A DNA stretch of 48,050 bases from Bacteroidaceae bacterium (GTDB lineage Bacteria; Bacteroidota; Bacteroidia; Bacteroidales; Bacteroidaceae): positions 1 through 48,050 of the forward strand of contig CAAFRW010000144.1 of NCBI GenBank assembly GCA_900765575.1. The letters run 5' to 3'. Both the position numbers and the translations under genes were made by a program. Positions 1 through 8,942 of the stretch are shown one piece after another. Position 1 is the stretch's first letter; each line of letters starts with the position of its first letter. Under the pieces are notes generated by a model, which saw only the letters and a list, made by a program, of their open reading frames with translations, made no database searches and was not told the origin of the DNA.

Positions 1-2075
1 ATACTTTGATATTTAGTACATTAAAGTTACAAAAAATCTCGCTATTCACCAAATTTATAACGACTTATAATTCGTCGAACTCACGTTATCCTATCTTTCA
101 GCGAGCTACAAAATATAGGGTAACCACTGAAGGATTGCGTGTGGCTGATACCTTGTTTACAGAGGCAGTAAGATTGAATGATAAAAAAGCGCAATGCCTG
201 GCTTTAACTATTCCTACTTATTATTATGTATCGGTTGCAAAGTATGGAGAACTGCAGCAAGCTTGTGACCGATTAAGGAGCTGTGCCCGTAAGAATGGGT
301 ATTTGCAATATTTTTATTTTGCTTATTCACAAGAGATTATTTTCCTGCTCAATCAGAAACGGTCGATGAGTGCACTTCAGAAGGTTGAAGAGATGAAAAA
401 TAAAGCATTCGATGATAATCATCCGTATGGCATCTTTACCAGCTTTCGTACGGCCGGACATATCTATACTGTACGCTCGAATTTTCAGATGGCTTTGGGA
501 CAATATCAGATGGCTTTGGATTATGCGCGCGAGAACCTGCCGGACCAATCTCTTACACCTATTTACCTAAATATGGCGGTGACTTATAATAGCCTAAGAA
601 ATTATTCAGAATCACTTAAATATGTGCAACTTGCTTTGGAAACCTCGCAAACAGATGAAAATAGGGTGGCGGCCAGACAAGCCATGTGTACTGTATTGTA
701 CGATATGGGGGAGAAAGAAAAATTTAATGAATGTTATGAACAGTGTATGCAAGATATGCGTCAGTATGGTGTTATTCAACAGCGTAATTTGAAACTTTTG
801 CATATAAAGAAATGTATTTTGAATGGGGAATATGAACAGGCACGTAACTTATTGAATGATTCTTCGATAGCTATTACACAACGTCTCGATTTTCAATGTG
901 TTATTTATGAGGCTGAAGGGGATTATAAAAATGCACTCGATGGTTATAAAAGACGGAGAGTGATAATGGATTCTATTTCCAATGAGATGCAAGCCTCCGA
1001 TATGACAGAATTGATAGTGCAGATTGGCAACGAGCAGCTAAAGTTGAAAGCAAAGTCATTGGAATTGAACAATACAAAGTTAAAGTTGGAACAGGCTACC
1101 ACTCAGTCATTATATGAAAAGTCCGAAGTGGAGAAGAAAATGTTGGCGTTGGAAAATCATGAATTGGAACTGGCTCGTTTAAAGGCGGAATCGGAGAAGA
1201 AAGAGTTGGCACTCAAAGAAGCGGAAACTATTTCGGAGCATAAAATTGTTTCGCTTACATTAGTTGTATTGTTACTTACGGTCATTATAGGTTTCTTGAT
1301 TTTTTATTTGCGCAGACGTCGTATCTTGATGGCAGATATGGCCCGGAAAAACGAAGAGCTGAGAGTGGCGCGCGACCAAGCGGAACAGGCCGACCGGATG
1401 AAGACGGTGTTTATTCAAAATATGAGCCATGAGATTCGTACACCTTTAAATTCGATTGTAGGCTTTTCCCAGTTGCTCTCTTCGTCGGATATAGAGCTTG
1501 GTGAGGAAGAGAAACGGGAGTTTAGTTCGTTGATACAGCATAACTCCGACTTGTTGACAACCTTGGTGAATGATGTGCTTGATTTGGCTAGTCTGGAAAG
1601 CGGGCAGTATACCATGGAGATAACGCCTTGCAGTTGTAATGAGTTAGGAGAAATTTCTATCGCTACCGTTATGCACCGTAAAGCAGAAGGAGTCAATCTG
1701 TATTTTACTTCCGATTTGCCCAATGATTATAAAATACGGACGGATGGAAATAGGGTGAAGCAGGTGCTGATTAACTTTCTTACTAATGCGGAGAAATATA
1801 CGGAGCAAGGTGAAATTCATTTGCATTGTTCTTTGTCAGAGAATCCCGGTTTTGTTACCTATTCCGTATCGGATACCGGTCCGGGAATTCCTTCGGATAT
1901 GGCAGACGCTATCTTCGAACGTTTTAAGAAACTGAATGAATTTAAGCAGGGTACCGGATTGGGGCTGAATATATGCCGTATCGTTGCGGAACGTTTGCAT
2001 GGTAAGGTAAAGGTGGATAAGAGTTATACCGGTGGAGCCCGTTTCTTGTTTATTCTGCCTTTAAGTGAGGACTAA
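1..2075 (+). CDS. TPR-containing sensor histidine kinase, 5' end cut by window
   Basis: Membrane-bound sensor kinase whose reading frame is still open at the left edge. The first possible start (TTG at 6) is unlikely to be real, and the signal peptide probably lies upstream. From the TTG, residues about 40-330 are helical TPR-type repeats, about 335-411 a charged coiled coil, and 414-437 one membrane segment. The kinase core follows: H-box NMSHEIRTPLN with the phospho-accepting His475, N-box NFLTNAEKYT (590-599), G1 box DTGPGI (623-628) and G2 box GTGLGL (649-654). It ends after the ATPase domain with no receiver or DNA-binding domain, so it is a classical kinase, not a hybrid two-component system protein. 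Periplasmic TPRs probably sense a protein or peptide. No partner regulator is visible, and the signal is unknown. Confidence 0.9.
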   Translation, partial: TLIFSTLKLQKISLFTKFITTYNSSNSRYPIFQRATKYRVTTEGLRVADTLFTEAVRLNDKKAQCLALTIPTYYYVSVAKYGELQQACDRLRSCARKNGYLQYFYFAYSQEIIFLLNQKRSMSALQKVEEMKNKAFDDNHPYGIFTSFRTAGHIYTVRSNFQMALGQYQMALDYARENLPDQSLTPIYLNMAVTYNSLRNYSESLKYVQLALETSQTDENRVAARQAMCTVLYDMGEKEKFNECYEQCMQDMRQYGVIQQRNLKLLHIKKCILNGEYEQARNLLNDSSIAITQRLDFQCVIYEAEGDYKNALDGYKRRRVIMDSISNEMQASDMTELIVQIGNEQLKLKAKSLELNNTKLKLEQATTQSLYEKSEVEKKMLALENHELELARLKAESEKKELALKEAETISEHKIVSLTLVVLLLTVIIGFLIFYLRRRRILMADMARKNEELRVARDQAEQADRMKTVFIQNMSHEIRTPLNSIVGFSQLLSSSDIELGEEEKREFSSLIQHNSDLLTTLVNDVLDLASLESGQYTMEITPCSCNELGEISIATVMHRKAEGVNLYFTSDLPNDYKIRTDGNRVKQVLINFLTNAEKYTEQGEIHLHCSLSENPGFVTYSVSDTGPGIPSDMADAIFERFKKLNEFKQGTGLGLNICRIVAERLHGKVKVDKSYTGGARFLFILPLSED

Positions 2076-2143
2076 CGGCCGGCAACTTCTATTCCGCGAC
2101 ACAGACAGAAGAAGATATGTTAGTTAGACTGATGCACGAGTTT

Positions 2144-2340
2144 ATGCCACGCTTGTGGCATTACTATGCCAAGCCGTGTGTCACAACTATGCCAAGCCGT
2201 GTGTCACAACTATGCCAAGCTGTATGTCACAACTGTGCCAAGCTGTGTGTCACAACCGTGCCAAGCTGTATGGTACAAGTATGCCTTGTAACAGCCTGAA
2301 TTTAGTTGATTACATAAAGTTTAATGCCTGATAAGGCTAG
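2144..2340. repeat. Intergenic repeat element, copy A
   Basis: Three parts are visible. First, an 18-bp perfect palindrome (2144-2161; arms ATGCCAC and GTGGCAT). Second, five contiguous 23-bp units (2164-2186, 2187-2209, 2210-2232, 2233-2255, 2256-2278), each carrying TGCCAAGC, with TGTCACAA in the first four and a diverged end in the fifth. Third, a tail of about 48 bp starting with CCTGAATT near 2295. The same three parts in the same order occur at 43411-43590. There are no spacers, so this is not a CRISPR array. Confidence 0.8.
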
Positions 2341-2425
2341 ACAAAAAATATTCCTATGCCTATATGGCGTTTACTTGTTCATTCTTTATGCCTAAAACAA
2401 GTAAATAGCGTGGCGCTATAATGAA

Positions 2426-2462
2426 GAAACAGCCGCAGGCTGCTGTGAGCCCCGGCTGTTTC
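2426..2462. terminator. Hairpin between convergent genes
   Basis: A perfect 10-bp stem (2426-2435 pairs with 2453-2462) with a 17-nt loop, placed just beyond the GH43 stop codon. On the minus strand it is followed by TTCTTCATT, a weak T-rich run, so it probably ends the GH43 transcript. Confidence 0.55.
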
Positions 2463-2483
2463 TATGGCATGAATAAAATGATA

Positions 2484-4040
2484 TTAATAAATAGGAGTAA
2501 ACTTGAAGTTCTTAAAACGTACCTCGCCTTTGCCCGATGCAAACAGGGCGGGAAGCATACTTTGGAATTCGTATAGAGTGTTGTGGTTGTAACCGGAAAC
2601 TTCCATTCCCCATGTTTCCCTGTACCAAGTCTTACCATCATAACTGTAAGCACCGGTTACCACCTGATTATTGTTCCGGATTTTCAGCCAAAGATGGTTT
2701 TCCCCTTCATGCTGTCCGCTACCACTTGCTTTTCCTTTCCGGAAGCGGTACTTCTTTTGGCTATCGAAACCAGTGCCTACAAAGAAGTCGCTGTTATAGT
2801 AAAGCAACAGGCCAGCCATGGTTTCGGGGTCTTTTTCCACTTCCACTTCTATCTCGTAAGCGCGCATGCCGGCCACGAACATGATGGGTGAGGAACTTTC
2901 CGGACCGTCTCCTTTCGCTTTCATGGTAAGCGTACCGTTTTCCACTTTAATGCGTTCCGGGTCGAATGCTTTGTAGAATTTCCAATCCAATCCTACGCGG
3001 AACTCATTGAGCCGTTCCCTGCGGTCGGGCTTTTTCTCTGATACGATAGGCTTCTGTATCGGTTTCTCAATGGCAGTTCCCGGCAAGGAAGCCTTGAACC
3101 ATCCATCTTCCGTCATTTCTACCGGTTCCATTAGAGTCTGGCGTCCCATACCTGTGAAGTCCTTTTCGTAAGCATGGTATACAACATACCATTTTCCGTC
3201 CGGAGTATCGATAAGGGAACCGTGTCCTTTCGACCACCAACGTTCGTTTCGGTCGTAGGTATGGATGATAGGGTTATACGGAGAGTTTTCCCACGGGCCG
3301 TTAATGGATTTGGAGCGTGCCATTACTACCATGTGGCTGGTTGGAGGACCGGCTGTTCCGCCTTCCGCATTCAAATAATAATAATACTCTCCAATCTTAC
3401 GGAGTTTGGGACCTTCCAGGCAAAGACCTTCCGTTTCCCATTCTTCGGGATACATCCAACCGTTGTATACTTTTTCTTCAGTGCCGGGTACAATGGCCAG
3501 TCCGTCCGGAGTCAGTTTCACCCGTTTACCGTTGCTCATAAACATCCATCTCGTACCGTCTTCGCCCACTATATGGCAAGGGTCGATGTTCCCGATTTTT
3601 AAGTCTATCGGGTCGCTCCATGGGCCGTAAGGAGAGTCGGCGTAGGTGACAAAGTTCATGCGTCCCTTCGGGTGAGCCACCGTAAAGTAAATATAATATT
3701 TGTCGCCGTACTTCGTGATATCCGGCGCCCATACAGAGCCTAAATAAGTTTTTAATGCATAACTGATGGGCTCCCAGTTTACTAAATCTTTGGAATGGAA
3801 AACGGTGAGTCCCGGTAGATAGTCGAAAGCAGAGTGGGTCATGTAGTAATCTTCTCCATCGCGTAAGATGGTAGGGTCCGGATAATCCCCTCCCAGAATA
3901 GGATTCAAATAAGTACCGTTGCCTAAATCTCCCTGTTTATTGTCTAAATCCGCGTCGGAGAGGGATGACGCAGGTTGAGGCGATTGGCTGCATGCGAACA
4001 ACATAAGGCATGCCAATGCGTTTAATACATGTTTCTTCAT
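2484..4040 (-). CDS. Glycoside hydrolase family 43 lipoprotein
   Basis: Probable beta-xylosidase or alpha-L-arabinofuranosidase on the outer membrane or cell surface. A lipoprotein signal ends in LFAC with lipidated Cys17. The five-bladed propeller shows the three GH43 acids: Asp55 in YPDPT (general base), Asp153 in NIDPCH (pKa modulator) and Glu209 in CLEGP (general acid). A late HAY motif fits the propeller's central His. Residues after about 335 form a C-terminal beta-sandwich of the type often attached to xylan-active GH43 enzymes. At 518 residues the length is normal. It stands alone: no SusC/SusD, other hydrolase or carbohydrate regulator is adjacent, so the substrate cannot be set from context. 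Confidence 0.9.
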   Translation of the reverse strand: MKKHVLNALACLMLFACSQSPQPASSLSDADLDNKQGDLGNGTYLNPILGGDYPDPTILRDGEDYYMTHSAFDYLPGLTVFHSKDLVNWEPISYALKTYLGSVWAPDITKYGDKYYIYFTVAHPKGRMNFVTYADSPYGPWSDPIDLKIGNIDPCHIVGEDGTRWMFMSNGKRVKLTPDGLAIVPGTEEKVYNGWMYPEEWETEGLCLEGPKLRKIGEYYYYLNAEGGTAGPPTSHMVVMARSKSINGPWENSPYNPIIHTYDRNERWWSKGHGSLIDTPDGKWYVVYHAYEKDFTGMGRQTLMEPVEMTEDGWFKASLPGTAIEKPIQKPIVSEKKPDRRERLNEFRVGLDWKFYKAFDPERIKVENGTLTMKAKGDGPESSSPIMFVAGMRAYEIEVEVEKDPETMAGLLLYYNSDFFVGTGFDSQKKYRFRKGKASGSGQHEGENHLWLKIRNNNQVVTGAYSYDGKTWYRETWGMEVSGYNHNTLYEFQSMLPALFASGKGEVRFKNFKFTPIY

Positions 4041-4337
4041 AAGTATTAGTTTATTATGGATATGTTTTCGCCGTAAAGATAGGGACTCTTTGCGAAAGAA
4101 AAAAGTCTTTTGTCTATAAACCTATCGAGTTTTGTTTCAAAGCTTTAAGTAATTTATTGCTGTCCGGTAAGACTTCAGCATAATAAGAAAACTGTCATTG
4201 GGGTGATAATAAAGTCATTTAAGATGCCGAAGAAGGCTTTTAAGCAGAAGAAACCATTATTTGCCAAATAGACTTGAAACGCTTAGATAGAAAGTAAAAA
4301 CAAGTATTCTCTATGAGTAGACTGCCGGTCATCCGGG
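4041..4337. other. Intergenic, upstream of GH43 gene
   Basis: AT-rich spacer between the GH43 start and the end of the porin gene. On the minus strand TATCTTTA (4081 to 4074) is one base off the Bacteroidetes -7 element and lies 34 bp before the GH43 start, so it is a candidate promoter. No gene or strong terminator is seen. Confidence 0.4.
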
Positions 4338-5516
4338 TTAAAAAACCGGAATGGCATAGACTACTCCTAATGCGATGCGCTGTGTTGAGTAGTTTTTACC
4401 TCCTAGAGTCTGGGCTATATCGGTATAGAGATGCTGTTTATAACGGGCGTGGAGATAGAGCTTTAAGTCCAGGTTCTTTTTCGGATAATATTCGGTGCAT
4501 AGCTGTGCATGCCAGGTATGCAGATACGTTCCTTTTGTATAGTAACCGTTTGCCCGGGTGATGCCGCCGGATTCGTAAATGGTTTTGGCAAAGACATTCC
4601 AATGGTCGTTTATCCGATAATCTACATTGGCAATGGTACAAAAGTAGGTTGCGTGTTGTGCCGTAGAGCGTGGCCGGTCGGTAGGGATGTTCGTAGGAAT
4701 GGCGCTGAGAAGACCTTTGCTATCAATACCTTCTAATGAAAAGTTAACGTCTAAATAAGCCAGTACCTTCTTGTTTCTCCAAATGTGTCCGCTGGTAAAA
4801 TAGAATACATTCCGTTGGGAAGCCTGTTGTCCGAAGGAGAGGGAATATCTCAGTTCCAAAGCGCGATGAGCCAGATAAGCATCCCAGTTCAGTGAAGCTA
4901 ACAGAGGTGTTTTGCCCTCTTTTATTCCTTCCGGCAAACCGAATCGGTAGGTATTCTCGTCGCTGTCCGTACGGATATCGGCTATTTGCAGACTGAGGTT
5001 CTGGTTGGCGGAGAGCTGAAGACTTCCCGTAAGTCCTGTCCCGTAGTTGCTCATATAATCATTGAAGTCGCTGAACTCTTTCACTTTTATGCCGCTGACA
5101 AAGAACTCGTATCCTCCAAAATTGAGTAACTGCTTGCCGGCAGTCAGCGAGAAGTGGGGAGTCAGTTGCCATCCGATGTAGGCATAGTCTACGGAAACAA
5201 CCAGCTTGTCGAGTTCGGCAGGAAGTGCTTTCTTGGTACAGGATTGCCGGAAGTGATAGGAAAAGTCCGACATAAAGGTGCCTTTTAGCTCCCACCTTAG
5301 ATAATTCATTTTGAAATAAAGCTTTTCGAAAGTATTTTCCTCAGCATCTGCCGTCATAGAGGTGGCAAATAACAGATTCATGTGCGAAGTACTTTCGGCA
5401 AAGGACTTCAGCATTGGTTTCGCGTGACAGGTGGTATCGACCAGCGACTGCATTGATTGTGCTTGTATGCTCTCTGCCAGAATGAAATAGAAGAGCAGGC
5501 TAATAAGGTATCTCAT
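4338..5516 (-). CDS. OprO/OprP-like outer-membrane porin
   Basis: A 392-residue protein with a Sec signal peptide (about residues 1-19, ending in IQAQ) and alternating hydrophobic/polar beta strands throughout. Segments such as YAYIGWQLTPHFSLTAGKQ and the following short-turn strands resemble the phosphate-selective porin O/P family. It ends in an aromatic-hydrophobic strand (VYAIPVF), as outer-membrane barrels do. It lies 148 bp after phnW on the same strand, so it probably forms the outer-membrane entry for phosphonate or phosphate in the same operon. Substrate choice is inference from the neighbours; the fold assignment is from family resemblance. Confidence 0.75.
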   Translation of the reverse strand: MRYLISLLFYFILAESIQAQSMQSLVDTTCHAKPMLKSFAESTSHMNLLFATSMTADAEENTFEKLYFKMNYLRWELKGTFMSDFSYHFRQSCTKKALPAELDKLVVSVDYAYIGWQLTPHFSLTAGKQLLNFGGYEFFVSGIKVKEFSDFNDYMSNYGTGLTGSLQLSANQNLSLQIADIRTDSDENTYRFGLPEGIKEGKTPLLASLNWDAYLAHRALELRYSLSFGQQASQRNVFYFTSGHIWRNKKVLAYLDVNFSLEGIDSKGLLSAIPTNIPTDRPRSTAQHATYFCTIANVDYRINDHWNVFAKTIYESGGITRANGYYTKGTYLHTWHAQLCTEYYPKKNLDLKLYLHARYKQHLYTDIAQTLGGKNYSTQRIALGVVYAIPVF

Positions 5517-5538
5517 CAGTCAAAAAAAGAATAAAGGG

Positions 5539-5622
5539 TTAATGGTTAGGGTAGGAAAAGGGACGGACTTTGTGTAAGAGGAGGGATATGCAGGGAGTGC
5601 TTAGGGCGTTTTGTATTTCCAT
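5539..5622 (-). CDS. Possible 27-residue small ORF in porin leader
   Basis: Between phnW and the porin gene a short frame (MEIQNALSTP...) starts after a strong GGAGGAG Shine-Dalgarno sequence 5 bases before ATG, which is unusual here because most genes in the window have weak ribosome sites. The SD and ATG lie in the loop of a long hairpin (5576-5649). It could be a leader peptide controlling the porin, or chance. I recognise no family. Confidence 0.25.
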   Translation of the reverse strand: MEIQNALSTPCISLLLHKVRPFSYPNH

Positions 5623-5649
5623 GTAGCTCCTCCGTACATATCCCCTCTT
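5576..5649 (-). promoter_or_regulatory. Long hairpin in phnW-porin spacer
   Basis: Arms 5637-5649 and 5576-5590 pair over 13 bp with a 2-nt bulge and a 46-nt loop. No T-run follows, so it does not look like a simple terminator. It may be an mRNA-stability or attenuation structure allowing different output for porin and enzyme genes. Confidence 0.5.
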
Positions 5650-5664
5650 AAAAGTAAGTGTGTA

Positions 5665-6750
5665 TTATTGAAGTTCTTTTATCGTTTCAATAAGGCGGCT
5701 GAAGTCTTGTGGAAAGACGTCGCCGATGTTTCCGATGCGGAAGGTGTCGGCTTGCGAAATCTTTCCCGGATAGATAACGAATCCCCTCTCTTTTAATTGC
5801 AGATAAAAGGCTTTGAAATTAAAGTCTTGATTAGGATAATAGAACGATGTGATGATTGGCGATTGTTGTTCGTCGGAGAGTAATGTTTTGAATCCCAGAC
5901 TTCTCATACCCTCTACCAATGTCTGGTGATTCTCACAATAACGGTTGTAACGCGCTTCCACTCCGCCTTCTTCCTTCAATTCGGCCAGCGCCTGCATGAA
6001 TGCACGGACCACATGAGTGGGTGAAGTGAAACGCCATTTGCCCTGTCCTTTCTCCATCGTATTCCATTGGTCGTAAAGGTCTAAAGAGAGCGAACGTGCC
6101 ACACCCTGACATTTCTCCAGCAAACTGCGGCGGGCAATGATGAATCCGAAACCCGGCACTCCCTGTATGCATTTGTTGGCGCTGCTAATCAGGAAGTCAA
6201 TACCCAGTTCGGCCATATCGATAGGAACTCCTCCAAAGCTACTCATGGCGTCTACAATCAGAACTTTATGGTGACGTTTCACCACCTCGGCAATTTCAGC
6301 CAGCGGATTAAGCACTCCGGTGGTCGTTTCACAATGTACTACCGATACGTGGGTTACTTCGGGATGTTCATTTAAATAAGTATCTATTTTTTGTGCATCA
6401 ACTTGTTGAGTCTCTTCAAACTTCATGACATGATGCTGTATGTGATAGTAAGAAGCAATGCTCCCCATCCGGTTTCCGTAAGCCCCGTTGGCGGCAACCA
6501 ATAATGAATCATTGGGGCGGATGGTAGAACCTAGGGTCGATTCTACACAGAAGGTTCCACTGCCTTGCATCAGTACGGCTGTGTACTCTTCGGGACGGCT
6601 GCTTGCAAGGTGGATGAGCTCGTTACGTATTTCCTGTACAATATTTACGTTATACTCTTCATCCCATGTGCACCAGTCACTCATCATGGCTGCTTTTACG
6701 GTTTCGCTGGTGGTCAACGGACCAGGCGTTAATAATAAATAAGGTCTCAT
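5665..6750 (-). CDS. phnW: 2-aminoethylphosphonate--pyruvate transaminase
   Basis: Cytoplasmic PLP enzyme converting 2-aminoethylphosphonate plus pyruvate to phosphonoacetaldehyde plus alanine, the first step of AEP breakdown. The protein opens with LLLTPGPLTTS, typical of the family, and has Asp167 (VDAMSS, PLP-ring contact) and Lys193 (SSANKCIQG, Schiff base), within one residue of Salmonella PhnW numbering as I recall it. I chose the ATG at 6750: it gives the usual family N-terminus and 361 residues, and sits 20 bp after the phnX stop. An upstream ATG at 6804 would add 18 residues overlapping phnX and is less likely. The next enzyme of the pathway, phnX, is the gene immediately upstream. 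Confidence 0.93.
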   Translation of the reverse strand: MRPYLLLTPGPLTTSETVKAAMMSDWCTWDEEYNVNIVQEIRNELIHLASSRPEEYTAVLMQGSGTFCVESTLGSTIRPNDSLLVAANGAYGNRMGSIASYYHIQHHVMKFEETQQVDAQKIDTYLNEHPEVTHVSVVHCETTTGVLNPLAEIAEVVKRHHKVLIVDAMSSFGGVPIDMAELGIDFLISSANKCIQGVPGFGFIIARRSLLEKCQGVARSLSLDLYDQWNTMEKGQGKWRFTSPTHVVRAFMQALAELKEEGGVEARYNRYCENHQTLVEGMRSLGFKTLLSDEQQSPIITSFYYPNQDFNFKAFYLQLKERGFVIYPGKISQADTFRIGNIGDVFPQDFSRLIETIKELQ

Positions 6751-6770
6751 ATCTTTTACTGTTATGTTTT

Positions 6771-7568
6771 TTATTTGTTTTGATTCATTCTTTCGTTGAT
6801 GCATGCAATTAAATCGGGTAATTCGCGCATATCGTCTACTACATAGTGTGCTCCGGCGCTGTACATTCTTCTACGGATTTCGTATTTGCGTTGTGCCAGT
6901 TCTTCCTTTGTCATGGCTTCCACCTCTTTCTCGGTCAGTCCCATTTCGTTACTTCCCATTATCACTCCTACACTCCAAACGCCGGCATTCACTCCCTCTT
7001 TGATGTCCGAAATGGTATCGCCGTATTTTAGAACGCTTTCTCTGTAAGGCACTGCCAAATCGCACATGTTCTGGTAAATCATGTAAGGATAGGGGCGGCC
7101 TGCCGGAAGATTGTCAGACGTCACACAATTATCGGGAGAGTAACCTTTGGCTTCGGCGCAAGGAATCACCACATCCATCATGGCACGTGTATAACCTGTG
7201 GTGGAGCCTATCTTGAGGCCTTGTTTGCGTAAAGTCTCCATAGTCTCTATCACATGGGGAATAGGGTCTGTATATTGTTGCAAGGTAGCAAATAGCCTCT
7301 TTTTGAATTCTTCATAGCGGCTTGCAACATCTTCTTCGTTGAATTCACGTCCGAATTTTTGACGGAAACATTCTCCGATACGTTCCATATTGAATAGCGC
7401 ACGCACATGGTCTATCTTGGTTAGTCCCATCGGGCGTCTGGCTTCTTCGGGAGTAACCTCGATGCCGATTTCCTTGAAGCTTTCGAGAAAAGCTGATACG
7501 GGAGCGAAACAGCCGTAATCTACAGTGCTTCCGGCCCAGTCCATAATAATACATTCGATTTTTTTCAT
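6771..7568 (-). CDS. phnX: Phosphonoacetaldehyde hydrolase (phosphonatase)
   Basis: HAD-superfamily enzyme splitting phosphonoacetaldehyde into acetaldehyde and phosphate. The nucleophile Asp10 lies in MDWAGSTVDYG, and the cap-domain Schiff-base Lys51 in MGLTKIDHVRAL; both match the Bacillus enzyme (Asp12, Lys53) with a constant offset of two. The later GDTISDIKEG segment carries the HAD Mg-binding acids. Length (265) is normal. Its ATG overlaps the stop of the upstream transporter gene by four bases (ATGA), implying translational coupling. With phnW it completes conversion of AEP to phosphate, acetaldehyde and alanine. Confidence 0.95.
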   Translation of the reverse strand: MKKIECIIMDWAGSTVDYGCFAPVSAFLESFKEIGIEVTPEEARRPMGLTKIDHVRALFNMERIGECFRQKFGREFNEEDVASRYEEFKKRLFATLQQYTDPIPHVIETMETLRKQGLKIGSTTGYTRAMMDVVIPCAEAKGYSPDNCVTSDNLPAGRPYPYMIYQNMCDLAVPYRESVLKYGDTISDIKEGVNAGVWSVGVIMGSNEMGLTEKEVEAMTKEELAQRKYEIRRRMYSAGAHYVVDDMRELPDLIACINERMNQNK

Positions 7569-8914
7569 ATTGCGGTATTTGGTAAATAGATATTGTTTTC
7601 TAAATCAGATGAGATTCTTTTTTCGCTTTGCTTGCTGCCTACTTTCTGGTTATATAGATAGATGATGGAGAATATGAATGCAACACTGCAAGCAATTCCT
7701 ATATAAACATTCATGTGGTCGTAAAACGTGGGCCAGTCGATGTCGCTTGCCAGATATTGTTTGAAGAACAGTAGTCCTAAGGTTCCTAAGTAACCGATAA
7801 AATCGATGGTGATGATAAAGAAACCTACGTTCCCATGAATTCTGAACCAGGCAATAAAACGTTCAAAAAAGATAGTCTGGAAACTGAGATAAGCGATATC
7901 GATGCACAAACTTTGTAGAAACAGCCAGGTTTCGGTTGAGAGGCTGAGTCCGTGGAGGTGTGAGCCTAATAGTCCTAAAGTGGCCATGCCTAAGGTGGAT
8001 AAACCTAGTAGGATAAGTAATACACGGAAATGGTTTTTCACCAAGGCCAGTATGGCAAATATGCCTAACATGATAAGGGTGGCTATCGTATCTATCTGTG
8101 CAAAAGCCCAGGATGAAATGGTTTTTACGTCGATAATGCAAACAATGAAATCTTCTTTGATATCGCGCATCACCGTTAGCAACAGGTTAGCTCCGAAAAG
8201 CATGAGTAGAATCGGCATGAAGGCTTTAAACAGGTTCCACCGGGCTTCTCCGTTCAGCGTTGTACGTTCTGTGCGGGAAGCTATATCTTCCGCTGTCGGT
8301 TTGGGAAAACGGGTCATCATCCAGCCGGTGAAGCAAAGCAGCGGAAAAGCCATGGCGCCGATAAGGGCCGGCATCCAGAACTCACTGACATGTAATGTAT
8401 TCAGCGTATATAGTCCTAATGATTTGGCTACTCCCGAACTGAGTGCCATGCTGACTCCCATGATACTTGCCAGAATATCTGTAGTACGGCGGCCTTCGAG
8501 GAAGCTGAAAATCACTCCCCACATGCAGCCCAGTGAAAGTCCGTTGAAAAAGAGAGCGAATATATTATAAGGCATGGGTGCCAGTCCGAAAACCAACAAC
8601 GATATTTCGGATAAAGCAGCTGAACCGATGATGAATTTCAGCCTGTTCTGTGGCTGGAGCTCGGAGATAAATTTAATTCCGAGAAACTTAGCAAGGATAT
8701 AGCCTAGCAGTTGTATAATGCTTACGGCTATTTTGTAGTCCATGCCGGCAAAGTAAAGTCCTTCGAACTCGGCGGCTGTAAAGGGTTTCCTCAGTGCATA
8801 GACCAACGAATAGGAGATTAAAGCCGTGCTCCCCGCCCAGAAGATGAAAAGTAAATCCGAAAAGTGTCGTTTGCTTGGAAAAGGTAAATTCAGTGTCTGA
8901 GTTATCGCTCTCAT
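7565..8914 (-). CDS. DUF5690 / MFS-like membrane transporter
   Basis: Polytopic inner-membrane protein (449 residues) with about twelve hydrophobic segments. The early Y-A-L-R-K-P-F motif after the first membrane segment is typical of organophosphate:phosphate-antiporter-like MFS proteins. I recognise it as the DUF5690 type seen in Bacteroidetes. Position first in an operon with phnX (four-base overlap) suggests uptake of AEP or a related phosphonate; no ABC phosphonate transporter is present. I chose ATG 8914 (MRAITQTL...), because the frame upstream, to 9085, is basic and non-membrane and would run across the -7 promoter at 8943-8950. The transport substrate is inference. Confidence 0.8.
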   Translation of the reverse strand: MRAITQTLNLPFPSKRHFSDLLFIFWAGSTALISYSLVYALRKPFTAAEFEGLYFAGMDYKIAVSIIQLLGYILAKFLGIKFISELQPQNRLKFIIGSAALSEISLLVFGLAPMPYNIFALFFNGLSLGCMWGVIFSFLEGRRTTDILASIMGVSMALSSGVAKSLGLYTLNTLHVSEFWMPALIGAMAFPLLCFTGWMMTRFPKPTAEDIASRTERTTLNGEARWNLFKAFMPILLMLFGANLLLTVMRDIKEDFIVCIIDVKTISSWAFAQIDTIATLIMLGIFAILALVKNHFRVLLILLGLSTLGMATLGLLGSHLHGLSLSTETWLFLQSLCIDIAYLSFQTIFFERFIAWFRIHGNVGFFIITIDFIGYLGTLGLLFFKQYLASDIDWPTFYDHMNVYIGIACSVAFIFSIIYLYNQKVGSKQSEKRISSDLENNIYLPNTAI

Positions 8915-8942
8915 TTTCTTGTTCTTTTTTTGATTTCGGAAG

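Larger units (their letters stand above)
2076..2483. other. Gene-free interval with repeat array and hairpins
   Basis: A 408-bp interval between the sensor kinase and the convergent GH43 gene. It holds a perfect palindrome, five 23-bp tandem repeats, a conserved tail, an inverted repeat (arms 2370-2379 and 2396-2405) and a terminator-like hairpin. A 60-codon frame crosses the repeats (2117-2299), but the unit length is not a multiple of three and the predicted peptide is only a by-product of the repeats. Confidence 0.7.

Noticed and set aside
1..2075. Hybrid two-component system regulator of the GH43 gene
   Set aside because: No receiver, AraC-type domain or Reg_prop repeats; the protein ends after the ATPase domain, and the GH43 gene is convergent with it.
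2164..2278. Possible CRISPR array
   Set aside because: The 23-bp units are directly adjacent with no unique spacers, and no cas genes are in the window.
2117..2299. 60-codon frame across the tandem repeats
   Set aside because: The unit is 23 bp, so the frame rotates through the repeats; the start has no ribosome site and the peptide has no family features.
3174..3602. 142-codon plus-strand frame
   Set aside because: It lies antisense to the GH43 catalytic domain, where catalytic motifs and codon pattern clearly favour the minus strand.
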